Shown piece after piece: positions 47,678 to 58,407 of a stretch of DNA of 64,000 nt. Position numbers and translations under genes: made by a program. Under the pieces are notes generated by a model. It saw only the letters and a list, made by a program, of their open reading frames with translations, had not been told where the DNA came from and did not search any database. Source of the DNA: Lucifuga dentata (taxonomy: Eukaryota; Chordata; Actinopteri; Ophidiiformes; Bythitidae); NCBI GenBank assembly GCA_014773175.1, contig VXCM01006025.1, forward strand, positions 1 through 64,000, written 5' to 3'. The number at the start of each line of letters is the position of its first letter. Positions within the stretch are counted from its first letter, which is position 1.

Positions 47678-48577
47678 GCTTTATCTTAATTTTCCACAAA
47701 TGTTTTCCAGTTTTTTTTTTTTTTTNTTTTTTTTTTTTTTTTTTACATTTTCTAACCATTTTATTAATTTGCTCATTTTATTTCCATTCAAAGAGGTAAT
47801 CTGAGATATTTTTTAATACATGCAGTGTGTGTGTATTGGGCCATTTTATTGCAGCATTATCCTTCGTGTAATAAACTTCTGGACTCATTTGCATCTGAAT
47901 TTACGAGGCTTCAGTTTGCCCTGAAAAGTCTCAGGATGGAGGGAATTCTGTACAGTTTATTAATTTCCAAACAGGAACGAGCTGATCTCAGATCTCAGTA
48001 TGATTTGTGATGTGATGATAACTCCATCGTCTGAGAAATGATTTCATGGTGGGTAGTTTGACTCCTGCTCGCTCTGCTGCTGCTTGGCTGAACTGCTGCG
48101 GTAAACAGATCACGACTGCCAATATTCCATCTCCAGAAAAAAAAAAAAAAAAANAAAAAAAAAAAAAAAACACAGATGGAGCAAAATAAAGAATCTATAC
48201 TAATACTTTTCACTCTGTCAGGGTTTCCAACTACACTATTCTCGTATTTTGGAATCTCCGGGTTCAGAAAGAAAACCTAACATTCTATTCTGTTTCTGAA
48301 CAGGGCAGAAATTTTAGAGTTTGTGCCTTTTATGAATTTCATCGCTGATCTGATCTTTTATAGTGGATTGTGGTTCTAAGCATGATAATTTTGGCGTGTT
48401 AAATAGTGATAATGTTCCACCTGCACGCTGCATTTTTCTCATTATGTGGACTGAAGCGATGGAAGTAGAATAATGTGCAGCATCTTTTGATTGCATTGAG
48501 AATCTCTGGTTTCTACAAACACAATGCCTCATAATGACAGAGAGAAGACGCGCTTTGAGAGGTTTTTTGCTGCTACA
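47678..48577. other. stretch with no recognised gene
   Basis: Contains poly-T split by an N at 47711-47744 and poly-A split by an N at 48137-48170. No exon seen. Confidence 0.5.
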
Positions 48578-48831
48578 TTAAAGGACCATACCACCACTTT
48601 GCATGTTTGAGCCTAATATATTCAATTTTCATACATGTAACGTTACTGACAATCATTTCCCAAAGCATACTACTGGAACGGTGAATTAAAAATGTTTTTC
48701 CTACCTTCCAGACCTCCATTGGTTTCAGTTCATTCTGCTATTAAAATCAACTTGTTGATACTTGAAACGTTCCTAGGATAGGTAATCCAGCAAGAGTAAC
48801 TGTTAACCTACATGTTATTTTGAATACTACC

Positions 48832-48908
<77 letters not shown>

Positions 48909-49162
48909 AATTATAAATATACACATATGCTGTAGTTAGCACATTTTTATTATTATTACTGTACTGTATTATTATGTTTAAGATGTTTTAGGATTGGAAG
49001 TGTTTCTTTAATGTTTCTTATGCATAGAAAGGTAAAATATATACATTAGATATGCACCTTAGATAACTGTTTTGACTTATGAACAGCCGTGGAACGGAAC
49101 TTGTTGGTAACCAGGGACTGCCTGTATATCAAACATGCATGATCACCGGTATGGTCCTTTAA
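48578..49162 (-). mobile_element. MITE whose core is replaced, copy 10
   Basis: Both TTAA ends are intact, but only the left ~210 bases match the element. From about 48793 to 49128 the usual core is replaced by unrelated sequence with a CA/CT microsatellite. That sequence ends GGTAACCAGGGACTGCCTGTA, which hints at a second DNA transposon. The right ~35 bases are MITE again. Confidence 0.75.
48829..48905. repeat. (CCCA)(CA)n(CT)n microsatellite
   Basis: Three repeat types in direct succession within the replaced core of MITE copy 10. Confidence 0.9.
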
Positions 49163-49253
49163 GTTTAGGGTTAGTCTAATTCAGGAGATTTCAACCTTAT
49201 TTTTTTGGACTTGGCCTCTTCTTTCTTGCAGTTTATAAGGGTTAGGGTTAGAC

Positions 49254-49865
49254 CAGGGGTAGGCAACCTATGGCTCCGAAGCCACATGCGGCTCTTGTGC
49301 CCATCTCTTGTGGCTCCCTGTGGCTTTGACAAAAAAAATTATATGGAAATGAATTGTATGGAGATGAACAATTTTTAACATTGTAATTTTAATTTATCAT
49401 TAATTTATCATTGTTGTAAGTAATCCATAGCTAGGGAGACTCAAGGCTAGCCATTTATGTGTATACATGCTAGCCACCACTATTGAGATTTTTTATTAAG
49501 AGGAAAAGGCACCCGGCGGTAGACGTAGGCTATGATTCATATTTTAGTTGATGAAATATTAAAATAATAATAATATGAGAAGATCTATAGTTCCATAATT
49601 TCATAAATGCAACAAAACATGGTATTATTGTAATGCAATGCAAAATTAAAGTACCAAAGAATCATAAATCGCCCACTGCAGAGTATTCATGTAGTAAAAC
49701 ATTTTAAAATGCTCATTTACACCTGCGAATAATGCTGATAGGCTAATTTAGACTTAATAGGCTGTTACCTTCATTATAAGGCTCAAATACGTTTTGCGGC
49801 TCCAGACAGATTTTTTTTTTTTTGGCCAAAAATGGCTCTTTTGACAGTAAAGGTTGCCCACCCTG
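49254..49865 (-). mobile_element. hAT-type element, inverted relative of 21657
   Basis: Starts CAGGGGTAGGCAACCTATGG and ends AAAGGTTGCCCACCCTG. The sequence is the reverse complement of 21657-22283 over most of its length (GGAGCCACAGGAGATGGGCA region, GATAGGCTAATTTAGACTTA). The flanking 8 bases do not match, so the target duplication has been lost or one tip has moved. Confidence 0.85.
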
Positions 49866-50853
49866 CAGAGTTCTGAATACTTTCATAATAAACTCCTGTT
49901 ATTGTTACTACTAATGTATTTTTTAATGCTATATGTAGATGCTCAGGTTAGATGTGCTGTACAGAAGCTACTTTCTTAGTTTAAAACACTTCACTGTAAT
50001 TTTCCTCTAGAAACAGAGATTTTGGTCATTTTCTCCTTAACATTGATTACAGGGTTTCTGTCGTTGAAATTAAGCGATAATCCAACATTGTGCTGATTTC
50101 CTGTCAGTAAAATCTGTGTGTATTCACAGACTCTCGGCTCGCCGTGTGTTAAGTGTGTAATCAGCATTTTCACGTCTTTATTTACCTCTTGCAGCATAAT
50201 GGGGGAAAATTATTCTGAATCCACAATTATGCTGCTGCAGAAAGCGGTGGCATGCATGTGAATGTGTGATTATTGGCAGAGAATGACGAGGTTTCGCTCG
50301 CAGCTTTTTTTGGTTGTTAGCGTGCAGTATGGTGTGAAATGCGTCATGTTGCCTGCTAATGATGATTTATTTAACCTAGACGAACACGATGATGTCTAAC
50401 TCTCATCCTTCATATATATATTATATATGAAGGATACATATATATATATATTATATATATTAATATATATATATTACAGTTATTATATATATTATATATT
50501 AATATGCATAAAACAACAAACCATGAAAGATTTTCCTTCGTGTTAATGTTAGTTTGTAAAACATCATAGGATTTCCTGTCTATAACAGCCTGTGATGCAT
50601 TCATGGTCTATTTTATGTCTTTTTCATTGGCTCGAACACGTTTCCTGTTCTGCATTGCAAAGTGCTTCTTATGGAAATGTTTTGCATTTCGTCATTCATC
50701 TTTGATAGTGATGAGAAATTTGCATCTGGAATTGATCTCAATCATAAAGCAATATGGAGCTTTATGGTTTATAGATTTCATATTAGAGTTGAGTTTGTTT
50801 TGCTGTGTGACAGTCTGCCTTCCCAAAGACGTCTGTGTTAGAATACTTCTAAG
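49866..50853. other. stretch with an AT palindrome, no gene
   Basis: A 30-base AT-rich hairpin lies at 50405-50436 (ATCCTTCATATA … TATATGAAGGAT), followed by TA-rich sequence to about 50500. No exon seen. Confidence 0.5.
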
Positions 50854-51437
50854 TAGGGCTGGGCGAGAAATCGATTTAATCAAATAATTCGATTTTACGT
50901 TTTGGCACGATGTGTCAAACGGCTGAATCTGCCAAATCAAGACTTTAAAAAAAAAAAGTATCTAACTATTTCTTAACAGGAAATGCAGCAGCAGGTCGCT
51001 CCCAGTCAAACGAGCCCATCCATCACGTTCATCGATGCCACGCCCACGCAGCTTTCAGCAGGTCAGACGTGCTGCAGGCAGATGAGCTCGTTTCACGTCA
51101 TCCTTTAGAAGTGTTTTGGTTTTTCTTCACGGCGTGGATCAAACCAGCGTTTGTAAAGTTTGTAGGAGCTGCAGCTGCTAAAAGTACCAGCGCTTCAAAC
51201 TCTTTCAGCAGCTGCAGCAGAAACATGCAGCTGAGTGGCAGCAGTGCAGCGCTGCGAGATGCAGATCTGCAGTCAAAGCACAGTGAAAAAGCAAATGATG
51301 TTACTGCATCATTTTCCAGCGTCATGGAAACAGACTTGTCACGCCTGTTCTGGTTTTTACACGAGTCGCGCTGCGGAGTACCTCCACCCGTGACTTTTCA
51401 CGCTGTGGATTCCCATGTTGTTACGACTGCATCATGA
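50854..51437 (+). pseudogene. hAT/ZBED transposase remnant with broken BED finger
   Basis: Starts TAGGGCTGGGCGAGAAATCG like the element at 28587 and shares its first ~220 bases. It continues beyond into decayed coding sequence: a frame near 51210-51245 reads NLFQQLQQKHAAEW, close to the C-terminal half of a BED zinc finger, where the first His of the pair appears replaced by Gln. Frame changes are needed to join it to the DELV… start. The right terminal repeat is missing. It is a dead transposon copy; the 122-codon frame at 51069-51437 is not the original frame throughout. Confidence 0.6.
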
Positions 51438-53710
51438 ACGTGTCGCTGCTTTCTGTCGATGAACATGTTGAGACAGATGGTTTTTAGAATATCTTTTTTT
51501 TTTTTTTTTTANTTTTTTTTTTTTTTTTTAAATAACAATGCAGATGCTTGTTACCTCTACAAAGCAAAGTCATATTTCCCTCTGTTTGCCAGCAGACCGT
51601 CTGTTAGCAGGACATTTCAAACAGATTTTGATGATATTTTGTACCTGTGTTGAGGCAGAGCTGATTATATTCTGAGACAAATCCAGGAAATCAATGAAAG
51701 AATAAATTTAGTCATATCTATCCTATGATGAACTATCAACAGATGCTATTTAGACCCGATCAAGATATCGATCCGAATCTGATGGATTAAAATATAAGCT
51801 TGGACAGCACATGCATAGCTAAGATGATGCTGATTCAGCAGGATTAATCGCTTATTTTCAATGGTTGCTGATACAAGAGTGGATTTGCATGATAAATCTT
51901 TTTTTTACACATCTGATTTAAATCCGCCAGCGGGTTTGAAAGGCATGTTTTCTTTAAACAATCACCAAAATTACACCATCTGTCATAGCCAGAAACTTTA
52001 AAAATCAAAATTATTGTCGGGTTTTTAAATTTCCAACGGTCCTTCAACTAACCATGTGTGCCTAACACTTCCGTAAGGAAACGTAACAAAATCTAAGCTT
52101 AGAATAGTGATANCCATGTGTGCCTAACACTTCCGTAAGGAAACGTAACAAAATCTAAGCTTAGAATAGTGATATTTCCTCAAAATCACTTTATTATAAA
52201 TGTTTAATTTAAAAATTTGCTAAAAATAAACCCTTTGTACAATCCAAATTCTGTAAAAAGCAACAAATTCTGTGTTTTTTGCTGCAACTAGCAAGCCTGG
52301 AGCGCCTGTGTGCTCTTTAACAGTCACGTGACAACAATTCAGCGAGTCATTGGCTGAATGCAGACTGCAGCAGCACACTGGGCCTGTTATTTATATAGAT
52401 TATAGGTTGTAAAAATATAAATAGTTCAGTATGTATAGTCCCCTTTTTTTTATTTATTTATTTTTTTTATTTTTCCAGTATTGGTAACACTTGTGGGCAC
52501 TTGGAAAAATGTTGTACATATAGATTACATCTTTTTTCAATTTTTTAAGACAAATTATCAAAGAAATTCAACTTAGGTTTTTTCTTTTTTTCTGATTTAT
52601 GATATTATAACTGTGTTATGCTGCACTAAAGACATTTCTGAGTTCTTCCTACATATAGCCATGATGGTGCTGCTTCCATAGAGCTGCAGGACTTGCAGCT
52701 ACAGTGAAAAATGAGCCACAGTGATAAAAATGTGACAGGAACAAAAATGCTTGGAGTCCAGAGGGTTAATGATAGCAGAATTTGTTTTTTGGATGAATAT
52801 TTCAGACACTTGGCTTTTTAACATCCTGATGATGAACGCATAGAATCACAGCGTCAGGCGTCATCGTAATGTAACAGGAAGTGATGATGCCTGACAGACG
52901 TCCGCTCCTTCCACAGTAAAACCCGGACGGCTTTTGATCTCAGCCAGCTCTTACCTGTCAGTCACAGTAATGTGTGATGGGTATCAGCCTATTTTCCACC
53001 CGCTCGCTTTGATGCCCACCAGCAGGTTGTTGTCGGTGGGCTCAGCATGTACGCCACACTTTTTAAAAGGGTCAATTTCATGCCTGTTGAACTTAAAGAA
53101 CCGCACTATTGATTGTTGTTTTCGACTTTCTTATTGGTGACCATCATTTGTGAGAGAAGAGGGGCAGCGGGCGTCGAGGGATTCTCCTTCACCTCCACAT
53201 CAAGCTGCTTTATTTTCATGGATGCTTCAATTCTGATCAAAACCTTTTAGAATGAAAGATCCATCTTCAAATATGCTTTTTTTTTTTTTTTTTTTTTCTG
53301 CTGGACTGCTGAACTGGAAAATATGTGAAAAGCTCCTCTTAGATCTAAACGGACCTCATAGAAACAACCTGATCAACAAATAGTTTGAAAGTTGATTCTC
53401 AGGCTGAATCTCAGGACACATTTATTATAAAACTGTTCATAATTTGGGAAATTTACTTCAAATACATTCATTAATTCTCTAAATCATGGCCTTCCTTTAA
53501 TTTATTCTCTACTGAATTAAATTATAGTAACTCTGCAATAATAATTCTGCAAGGTGATTATTGTGTGTGTGTAGTGTATGTGGTTATTGATTTATGTAAA
53601 GAAATCTCCCATAATGTATGTAATGTATGCCTTTATTATATTTTGTTGTTAGTTTTTCCCCTTTCTTCCAATAGATTCTATTAAGTCTTGTGTTCCATGT
53701 TGTCATTGTC
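51438..53710. other. stretch with an assembly duplication, no recognised gene
   Basis: Contains poly-T split by an N (51512), the false duplication 52052-52174 around N 52113, and a poly-T run at 53279-53297. No exon for the missing nbea N-terminus was found. Confidence 0.5.
52052..52174. other. false tandem duplication around a single N
   Basis: Sixty-one bases from CCATGTGTGCCTAACACTTC to AGAATAGTGATA occur on both sides of the N at 52113. Confidence 0.85.
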
Positions 53711-53801
53711 TCCTTTTTTTGTCATTATATTTCATTTTTTTGTCATTATATTTCGTTTTTTTGTCATATTTAATTTTTTTGTCATTATATTTAAGTTTTT
53801 T
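53711..53801. repeat. 22-base T-rich tandem repeat upstream of exon A
   Basis: Four to five units of TTTTTTTGTCATTATATTTC, 120-210 bases before the exon A acceptor. Confidence 0.8.
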
Positions 53802-53922
53802 GTCTTTTTTTTGTGTGTTGAACTTGATTGTGTTGTGTTTTAGATGATTGCAAGGCGACAGAATATCTCCTAGTTGTGTCAAAAGCCTGAAAACCGTCTC
53901 TTCCCTCCTCTCTCTCGTTCAG

Positions 53923-54154
53923 CTGGTTGGTGGTGAGTTTGATCTGGAGACAAACTTCATCATCCAGGATGCAGAAAGCATCGGCTGCATGGTGGAGCTG
54001 CTGGAACACTGTGACATCACCTGCCAGGCCGAGACCTGGAGCATGTTCACCGCCATCCTTCGCAAAAGCGTCCGGAACCTGCAGACGAGCACTGAGGTGG
54101 GACTCATCCAGCAAGTGCTGCTCAAGATGAGCTCCGTGGACGATATTATCGCAG
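53923..54154 (+). CDS. nbea: neurobeachin, coding exon A (probably exon 2)
   Basis: Internal exon of neurobeachin, a large BEACH-domain scaffold that binds protein kinase A and acts in membrane trafficking at the Golgi and synapse. The exon follows a strong pyrimidine tract and AG at 53921-53922 and ends before the donor GTATGA at 54155. It holds 77 full codons plus one base (phase 1). The translation starts LVGGEFDLETNFIIQ and includes ELLEHCDITCQAETW and SVRNLQTSTEVGLIQQ, which I recognise as the armadillo-like N-terminal region of NBEA. The residues fit NBEA better than its paralogue LRBA (for example RKSVRNLQTSTEVG and the later [11 protein letters not shown]). The family protein is about 2,900 residues and this piece lies roughly at residue 100-180. 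The next exon supplies AC to complete the split Asp codon. Teleosts may have two nbea copies; I cannot tell which this is. Confidence 0.95.
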
Positions 54155-54254
54155 GTATGATATCACAATATTATTTTTGTACATTTATTTTCAGATGTTC
54201 ATTACTTCTGACTGATCTGCATCTGGAGTTGCAGGAAACTTGCAAAGTTTCTGT

Positions 54255-54801
54255 TAGGGACGGCAGTTTCGATACGGAACTTCAAACGGTTTCAAAACAC
54301 ACCGACACGCCCCGTTTCTATATGTGTTCGGACAACTGTTTCGAAACCTCTTACGCAGATGTCATGTGACGGTTTAGGAGGCGTGGCTAAACGCCGCCAC
54401 ACGCACCATGATTTTCATCAATGAATCAAGGGAAAGAATTTATTGAAAACTGGTGCAGAACAATTGGCACAAATTAAAATGCAGATAAAATCATCATCTC
54501 ATAAGTATAATAAACAAAAATTGACATGACATAGATGTCATAAGATAAATATTTATGTCATAAGGCTTATAAACTCAGCACAAAGTGTGCATCTCTTTTT
54601 GGTCACATATATAATATAAGGCCTCAGTTAATAATTTATGGTTTGATTGCATCTGCACGAAAACTGTTCAGGTTTTGGAACAGGCGTTCAACTGCTGCAA
54701 TTAGAAAACCTGCCAGTAGATGTCAGCGTTGAGCGAGACGTTTCGAAACAATACAGCTATACGTGTCGAGACGTTTCGAAGCCCTGAAATTGCCATCCCT
54801 A
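54255..54801 (+). mobile_element. hAT-type element in the exon A-B intron
   Basis: Ends TAGGGACGGCAGTTTCGAT and TGAAATTGCCATCCCTA are inverted copies. The 8-base flanks GTTTCTGT (54247-54254) and GTTTCTAT (54802-54809) match at seven positions. Inner repeats of GTTTCGAAAC-type lie near both ends. No coding frame. Confidence 0.85.
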
Positions 54802-54809
54802 GTTTCTAT

Positions 54810-55827
54810 ATATTTTTATGGAAAAAGCTAATTTCTGTCTGCAAACCTTTCTAGAATCTGTACGTACCTCACCCGACCAGAAAGCAACACGAACCCTTTG
54901 AAAGAAAATCCCCCTTTTGGGAAAACAGTTTTTCATTTCTTTATACTTCAGAAATTATATTGAAGTGTGAAATCAATTTAAGAATATTTTATTTATGTGT
55001 TTTGAGGGTAGCTGGAGATGTTTTCTACATCCATTATTTAAATATCCAGGATGTAAAGAGCTTTTTATACAGGCAAAGTACAGAGGCTAAATGTGACACA
55101 TTTTTGATGAAATCCAATAAAATATTTACGATCTCCATATAATTTTGGCTCAAATTTGATAGATGAGTTTGTGTTGGAGGCATTATTATTATTACCTGAT
55201 ATTATCAGATGTTGCTATATCCTACCCAGACGTTCTCCACGTAATGTAGTAGAGATTTTAAGTTAAACTTGCAAACGGTCAGAGGAGAAAAATCATAAAT
55301 CGCCCACATTAACAGCAACAAACCCACAAGGTTTTAGCTCGTGGGCGTCTGAGTGAAGCTGAAAGAAAACACTTCTTTTATTGGCAGATTGCACTAATTT
55401 AACACCTCAGATGACCGGGCCTCCGCTGGTTTTTGTCAGTCTGCATCAGCCTTTTGGGAATGAATTATTCACATCTGTATTCTGGCCGCCGTGCTGTTAT
55501 TGACCGTGAAGTCAGTGTCACTTTGATATTTTGTGCTCTGCAAATTGCATCAGTACCTTGTTTAACTTGTAACTCATGTTTCAGCTGATGAAATCTAACT
55601 GTATTTTCCTGATGGCGTTACTGTGGCAACTTCCAAGTTAAACAGTTTCCCATTTTTCCACGTCACTTTACGCGCCAGTTTCTATTTTCATTTAATTGTA
55701 TTGGAAATGTTTCTGTAATGAATCAGATGGAATTTCACAGGAAGTGAACTCAATGAGAATCAAGATAAACTGGCTGAGGTCTCTGGAGGTGATGTCGGGG
55801 AATGCTAATGTAGAATATAAAATGAAG

Positions 55828-55828
<1 letters not shown>
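54810..55828. other. nbea: intronic sequence, exon A-B intron
   Basis: No repeat or conserved element was recognised between the hAT element and the TG tract. Confidence 0.5.
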
Positions 55829-55876
<48 letters not shown>

Positions 55877-55886
55877 GCCTTCAAAG
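55829..55886 (+). promoter_or_regulatory. nbea: (TG)23 tract forming the 3' splice region of exon B
   Basis: Forty-six bases of pure TG, then TTGCCTTCAAAG, then the exon. There is no ordinary pyrimidine tract. In human CFTR a TG repeat before exon 9 is known to bind TDP-43 and to control how often the exon is skipped. A similar effect here is inferred. The assembled repeat number may be wrong. Confidence 0.75.
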
Positions 55887-55987
55887 ACTTGCTGGTGGAC
55901 ATGCTGGGCGTGTTGGCCAGCTACAGCATCACAGTGAAGGAGCTGAAGCTTCTCTTCAGCATGCTGCGAGGGGAAGCGGGACTCTGG
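55887..55987 (+). CDS. nbea: neurobeachin, coding exon B, behind a TG-repeat acceptor
   Basis: This 101-base exon completes the Asp codon begun in exon A and reads [18 protein letters not shown], then [13 protein letters not shown], as expected for the NBEA armadillo-like region. The donor is GTACGT at 55988 and the exon ends in phase 0. The acceptor is unusual. Instead of a normal pyrimidine tract, 23 TG repeats (55829-55874) run up to the short sequence TTGCCTTCAAAG. Because the exon is 101 bases long, skipping it would shift the reading frame. Reading on through the donor extends the frame a short way into the intron, which is a shadow and not coding. The identification rests on a direct match to the family and on phase continuity with both neighbours. 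Confidence 0.95.
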
Positions 55988-56225
55988 GTACGTTACATCC
56001 TGCACACGTCCAGTTTTCAAAGCCATATCCTCAAAACTTCATCCAAACCCTCAGCTGCACTTCTGGACCCAACTTCCACAGCCTGACCTGTACTTCAGGT
56101 CCACATTTCAATTTAAAGGGGAATATTTATAACTTTGCTCAAAACCTGATACAGAGTTAAGCTGTTTTTACACCAGAAAGCAGCAACTGCAAGCATGTTT
56201 ATTGGACTGCAGAAGGTGTAGTGAA

Positions 56226-56727
56226 CCACCCATTTTGCATGTTTGAGCCTAATATATTCAATTTTCATACATGTAACGTTACTGACAATCATTTCCCAAA
56301 GCATACTACTGGAACGGTGAATTAAAAATGTTTTTCCTACCTTCCAGACCTCCATTGGTTTCAGTTCATTCTGCTATTAAAATCAACTTGTTGATACTGT
56401 AAACGTTCTTGGGATAGGTAATCCATCATCACCAACAAGACGTGTATTCAGGTTTTTTTAGAAGTTATGTAATTTTAGTGTTTAAGCTCAATAAAAAGCG
56501 TGGAGTGAATGTATGCCTCCACCGGGGAATATAGTCCCAAAAGAAGACCTGCGTTTATGGAAAAATTTAAAGGACCGTGACTTCATAAGGCTGTGTAACT
56601 ATTAGCAGGAGAAACATGGATTTTTAAGGTGGGTGTATCACTTGAATATTTGATTTTGAAAGATTAAGAGATTTAGCAAAATATCAGGAAAGCTGAAATA
56701 CGGTTTTATCCTTTGAGAAATGATTGT
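56226..56727 (-). mobile_element. MITE lacking both extreme tips, copy 11
   Basis: Matches the inverted-orientation consensus from CACCCATTTTGCATGTTTG to GAGAAATGATTGT. It misses the outer TTAAAGGACCATA on the left and most of the right terminus. It lies in the exon B-C intron. Confidence 0.85.
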
Positions 56728-57150
56728 TACACTGCGCCAGATGGAACCTGTTGTCAAAAGTTAGAATTTTCCAACTTTGCAGTGACGAACCAGATGTTTA
56801 TTTATTCTTGGGAATATTTTAAAGGAATGTTCCGTCTGGTGCTCAGTGTGCGGCTCTCATCGCCATCGGTGGCAGAGTTTTCCTTCGTCCTCTCATTGAA
56901 AAGAATGGAACATCCGGTTTTCCGCTCACCGTCAACATGTAAACCCAGCATTAAGGTCTTTAGACAGCAGTGGACATCAACGTCCAACTTCCCACTCATC
57001 TGTCCTGGAGTGTTCAGCAGTTGATTTGGCAGTGTATTGTGACCATTTGCGAGAAAAAAACTCACAAATTCTCTAAATTTTGTTTCCTTTTTAATTAAAA
57101 GGCTGAACTGTTTTCTCATTAATGTTTCTTTATTTAATCTTTGCATTTAG

Positions 57151-57246
57151 CCAAAGCATGCAGTCAAACTGCTGTCGGTGCTGAATCAGATGCCACAGAG
57201 ACACGGTCCTGATGCCTTCTTCAACTTTCCCGGTCGCAGCGCTGCA
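57151..57246 (+). CDS. nbea: neurobeachin, coding exon C
   Basis: A 96-base, 32-codon exon in phase 0 at both ends. It lies between the acceptor TTGCATTTAG (ending 57150) and the consensus donor GTAAGT at 57247. It reads PKHAVKLLSVLNQMPQRHG, then PDAFFNFPGRSAA, which matches the stretch of NBEA linking the armadillo-like helices to the concanavalin A-like domain. The exon length is a multiple of three, so skipping would remove 32 residues without a frameshift. The intron before it (55988-57150) holds a MITE copy at 56226-56727; the intron after it (57247-58285) is 1,039 bases. Confidence 0.96.
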
Positions 57247-57543
57247 GTAAGTTTTCTCATATTTCCATTCTGCAGACAACTGTGCAAAACAGTTTTCGCC
57301 TTTTTCATTTGCTGACATGTTCAGTCTTTGAGTGAGTTTTATACCAAAATATCATAATAAAATTTAATGTGGAGACTTTAACAACTGATTAGATACTACC
57401 AGTTGAAGTAAGAAAATACTAAAACATTTAACGTGGTACAACGTTAAACATAATAGAGGAAATGTGATTACAGAAGTTTGGGATTTGACAGGAACCAACT
57501 CATCAAAGCTTTGCTGTACAGCTCCACTAGTGGCAAAAATTCA

Positions 57544-57930
57544 GTTCAATTCAATTCAGAAATACTTCATTAATCCTCAAGGGGCAATTAAAAGCATGTA
57601 GGTTTGGCAAACAACAACATGAACTGACAGACTTCATACAGAACACCAAATACAGCAGAAGACAAAAACCTGCAAGTGCGCAGTGCGGGCAATAGAATTT
57701 AAAAGCCTAATAAACACAGATACAAAAGTTCAAATGCTAATATATATATATACATATGCATATACAGATTATAGTGACAACACTAATATCGATTGCTAAT
57801 CGGTATCAAGAACTTTCCTCTTTTACCTTTGGCGTTTTCTGTCTTATAGCCTCTGGGACAAAACCAAACTTTCTTCTGTTTGTTTTACATTAATGGAAAA
57901 AAAAAATGGAGATTTTTCATGGTCAAGCTT
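57544..57930. repeat. retroposon-like fragment in the exon C-D intron
   Basis: CAATTCAATTCAGAAATACT then TTCATTAATCCTCAAGGGGC is the start of a repeat type frequent in fish. Its downstream limit near GGGACAAAACCAAACTTTCT is approximate. No frame. Confidence 0.4.
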
Positions 57931-58285
57931 ACGGCATAATTTTTCATAGTTGATTAAAGCAAGTAAATAAGCTTTTGGTGTAATATCCTTAAATATTTAA
58001 GTATTTATTGGCATTAAGATAAAGACATTATGATTTAGAGGGAGATTAGAAAATCAAGGTAACTTTACATAAATGCAAATAGGCTGTAATATTGTAGAAA
58101 ATCAACATTTGGGCTCAAAAATGGCATAAAACCAGTTTTAAAAAGTTACATTTATATTTCTACAATCATAATAAAATTCAGTTCAGTCAGTTTAAACCTG
58201 GTTTCTGAATGATTTTTATTTTACGTGATTTTTTTCAGATAAGTTTTCTCATGTTGTTGCATGTCTTTATTGTTTTTGTCACCAG

Positions 58286-58407
58286 GCCATCGCTTTACCT
58301 CCTATTGCCAAGTGGCCTTATCAGAACGGGTTTACACTGAACACCTGGTTCAGAATGGATCCACTGAATAATATCAATGTTGACAAGGACAAACCGTATC
58401 TTTATTG
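58286..58407 (+). CDS. nbea: neurobeachin, coding exon D, start of the concanavalin A-like domain
   Basis: A 122-base exon with acceptor TTTTTGTCACCAG (ending 58285) and donor GTAAGT at 58408. It holds 40 codons and then TG, the first two bases of a split Cys codon (phase 2). The product reads [33 protein letters not shown] and KDKPYLY. This is the hallmark start of the laminin G/concanavalin A-like domain shared by NBEA and [17 protein letters not shown] favours NBEA. The following intron is about 4.1 kb and contains a 378-base assembly gap, two MITE copies, and simple repeats. Confidence 0.97.

Larger units (their letters stand above)
1..53922 (+). other. nbea: putative first intron of nbea
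   Basis: No spliced coding exon, long conserved open frame or RNA gene is visible here. In mammals the NBEA exon equivalent to exon A is, as far as I recall, the second coding exon, and the first intron is very long. I looked for the expected upstream exon, which should end just before the LVGGEF codons with a frame ending in Val-Leu-Asn-Leu, and did not find it. The stretch is therefore most simply intron 1, filled with repeats. An upstream or antisense non-coding transcript cannot be excluded. Confidence 0.55.

Noticed and set aside
49229..49251. Short TTAGGG-like telomeric repeat
   Set aside because: Only two or three GGGTTA units, too short to mean an interstitial telomere; it abuts a hAT element.
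53791..54125. Minus-strand and alternative-frame readings over exon A
   Set aside because: They are shadows of the conserved nbea exon in other frames.
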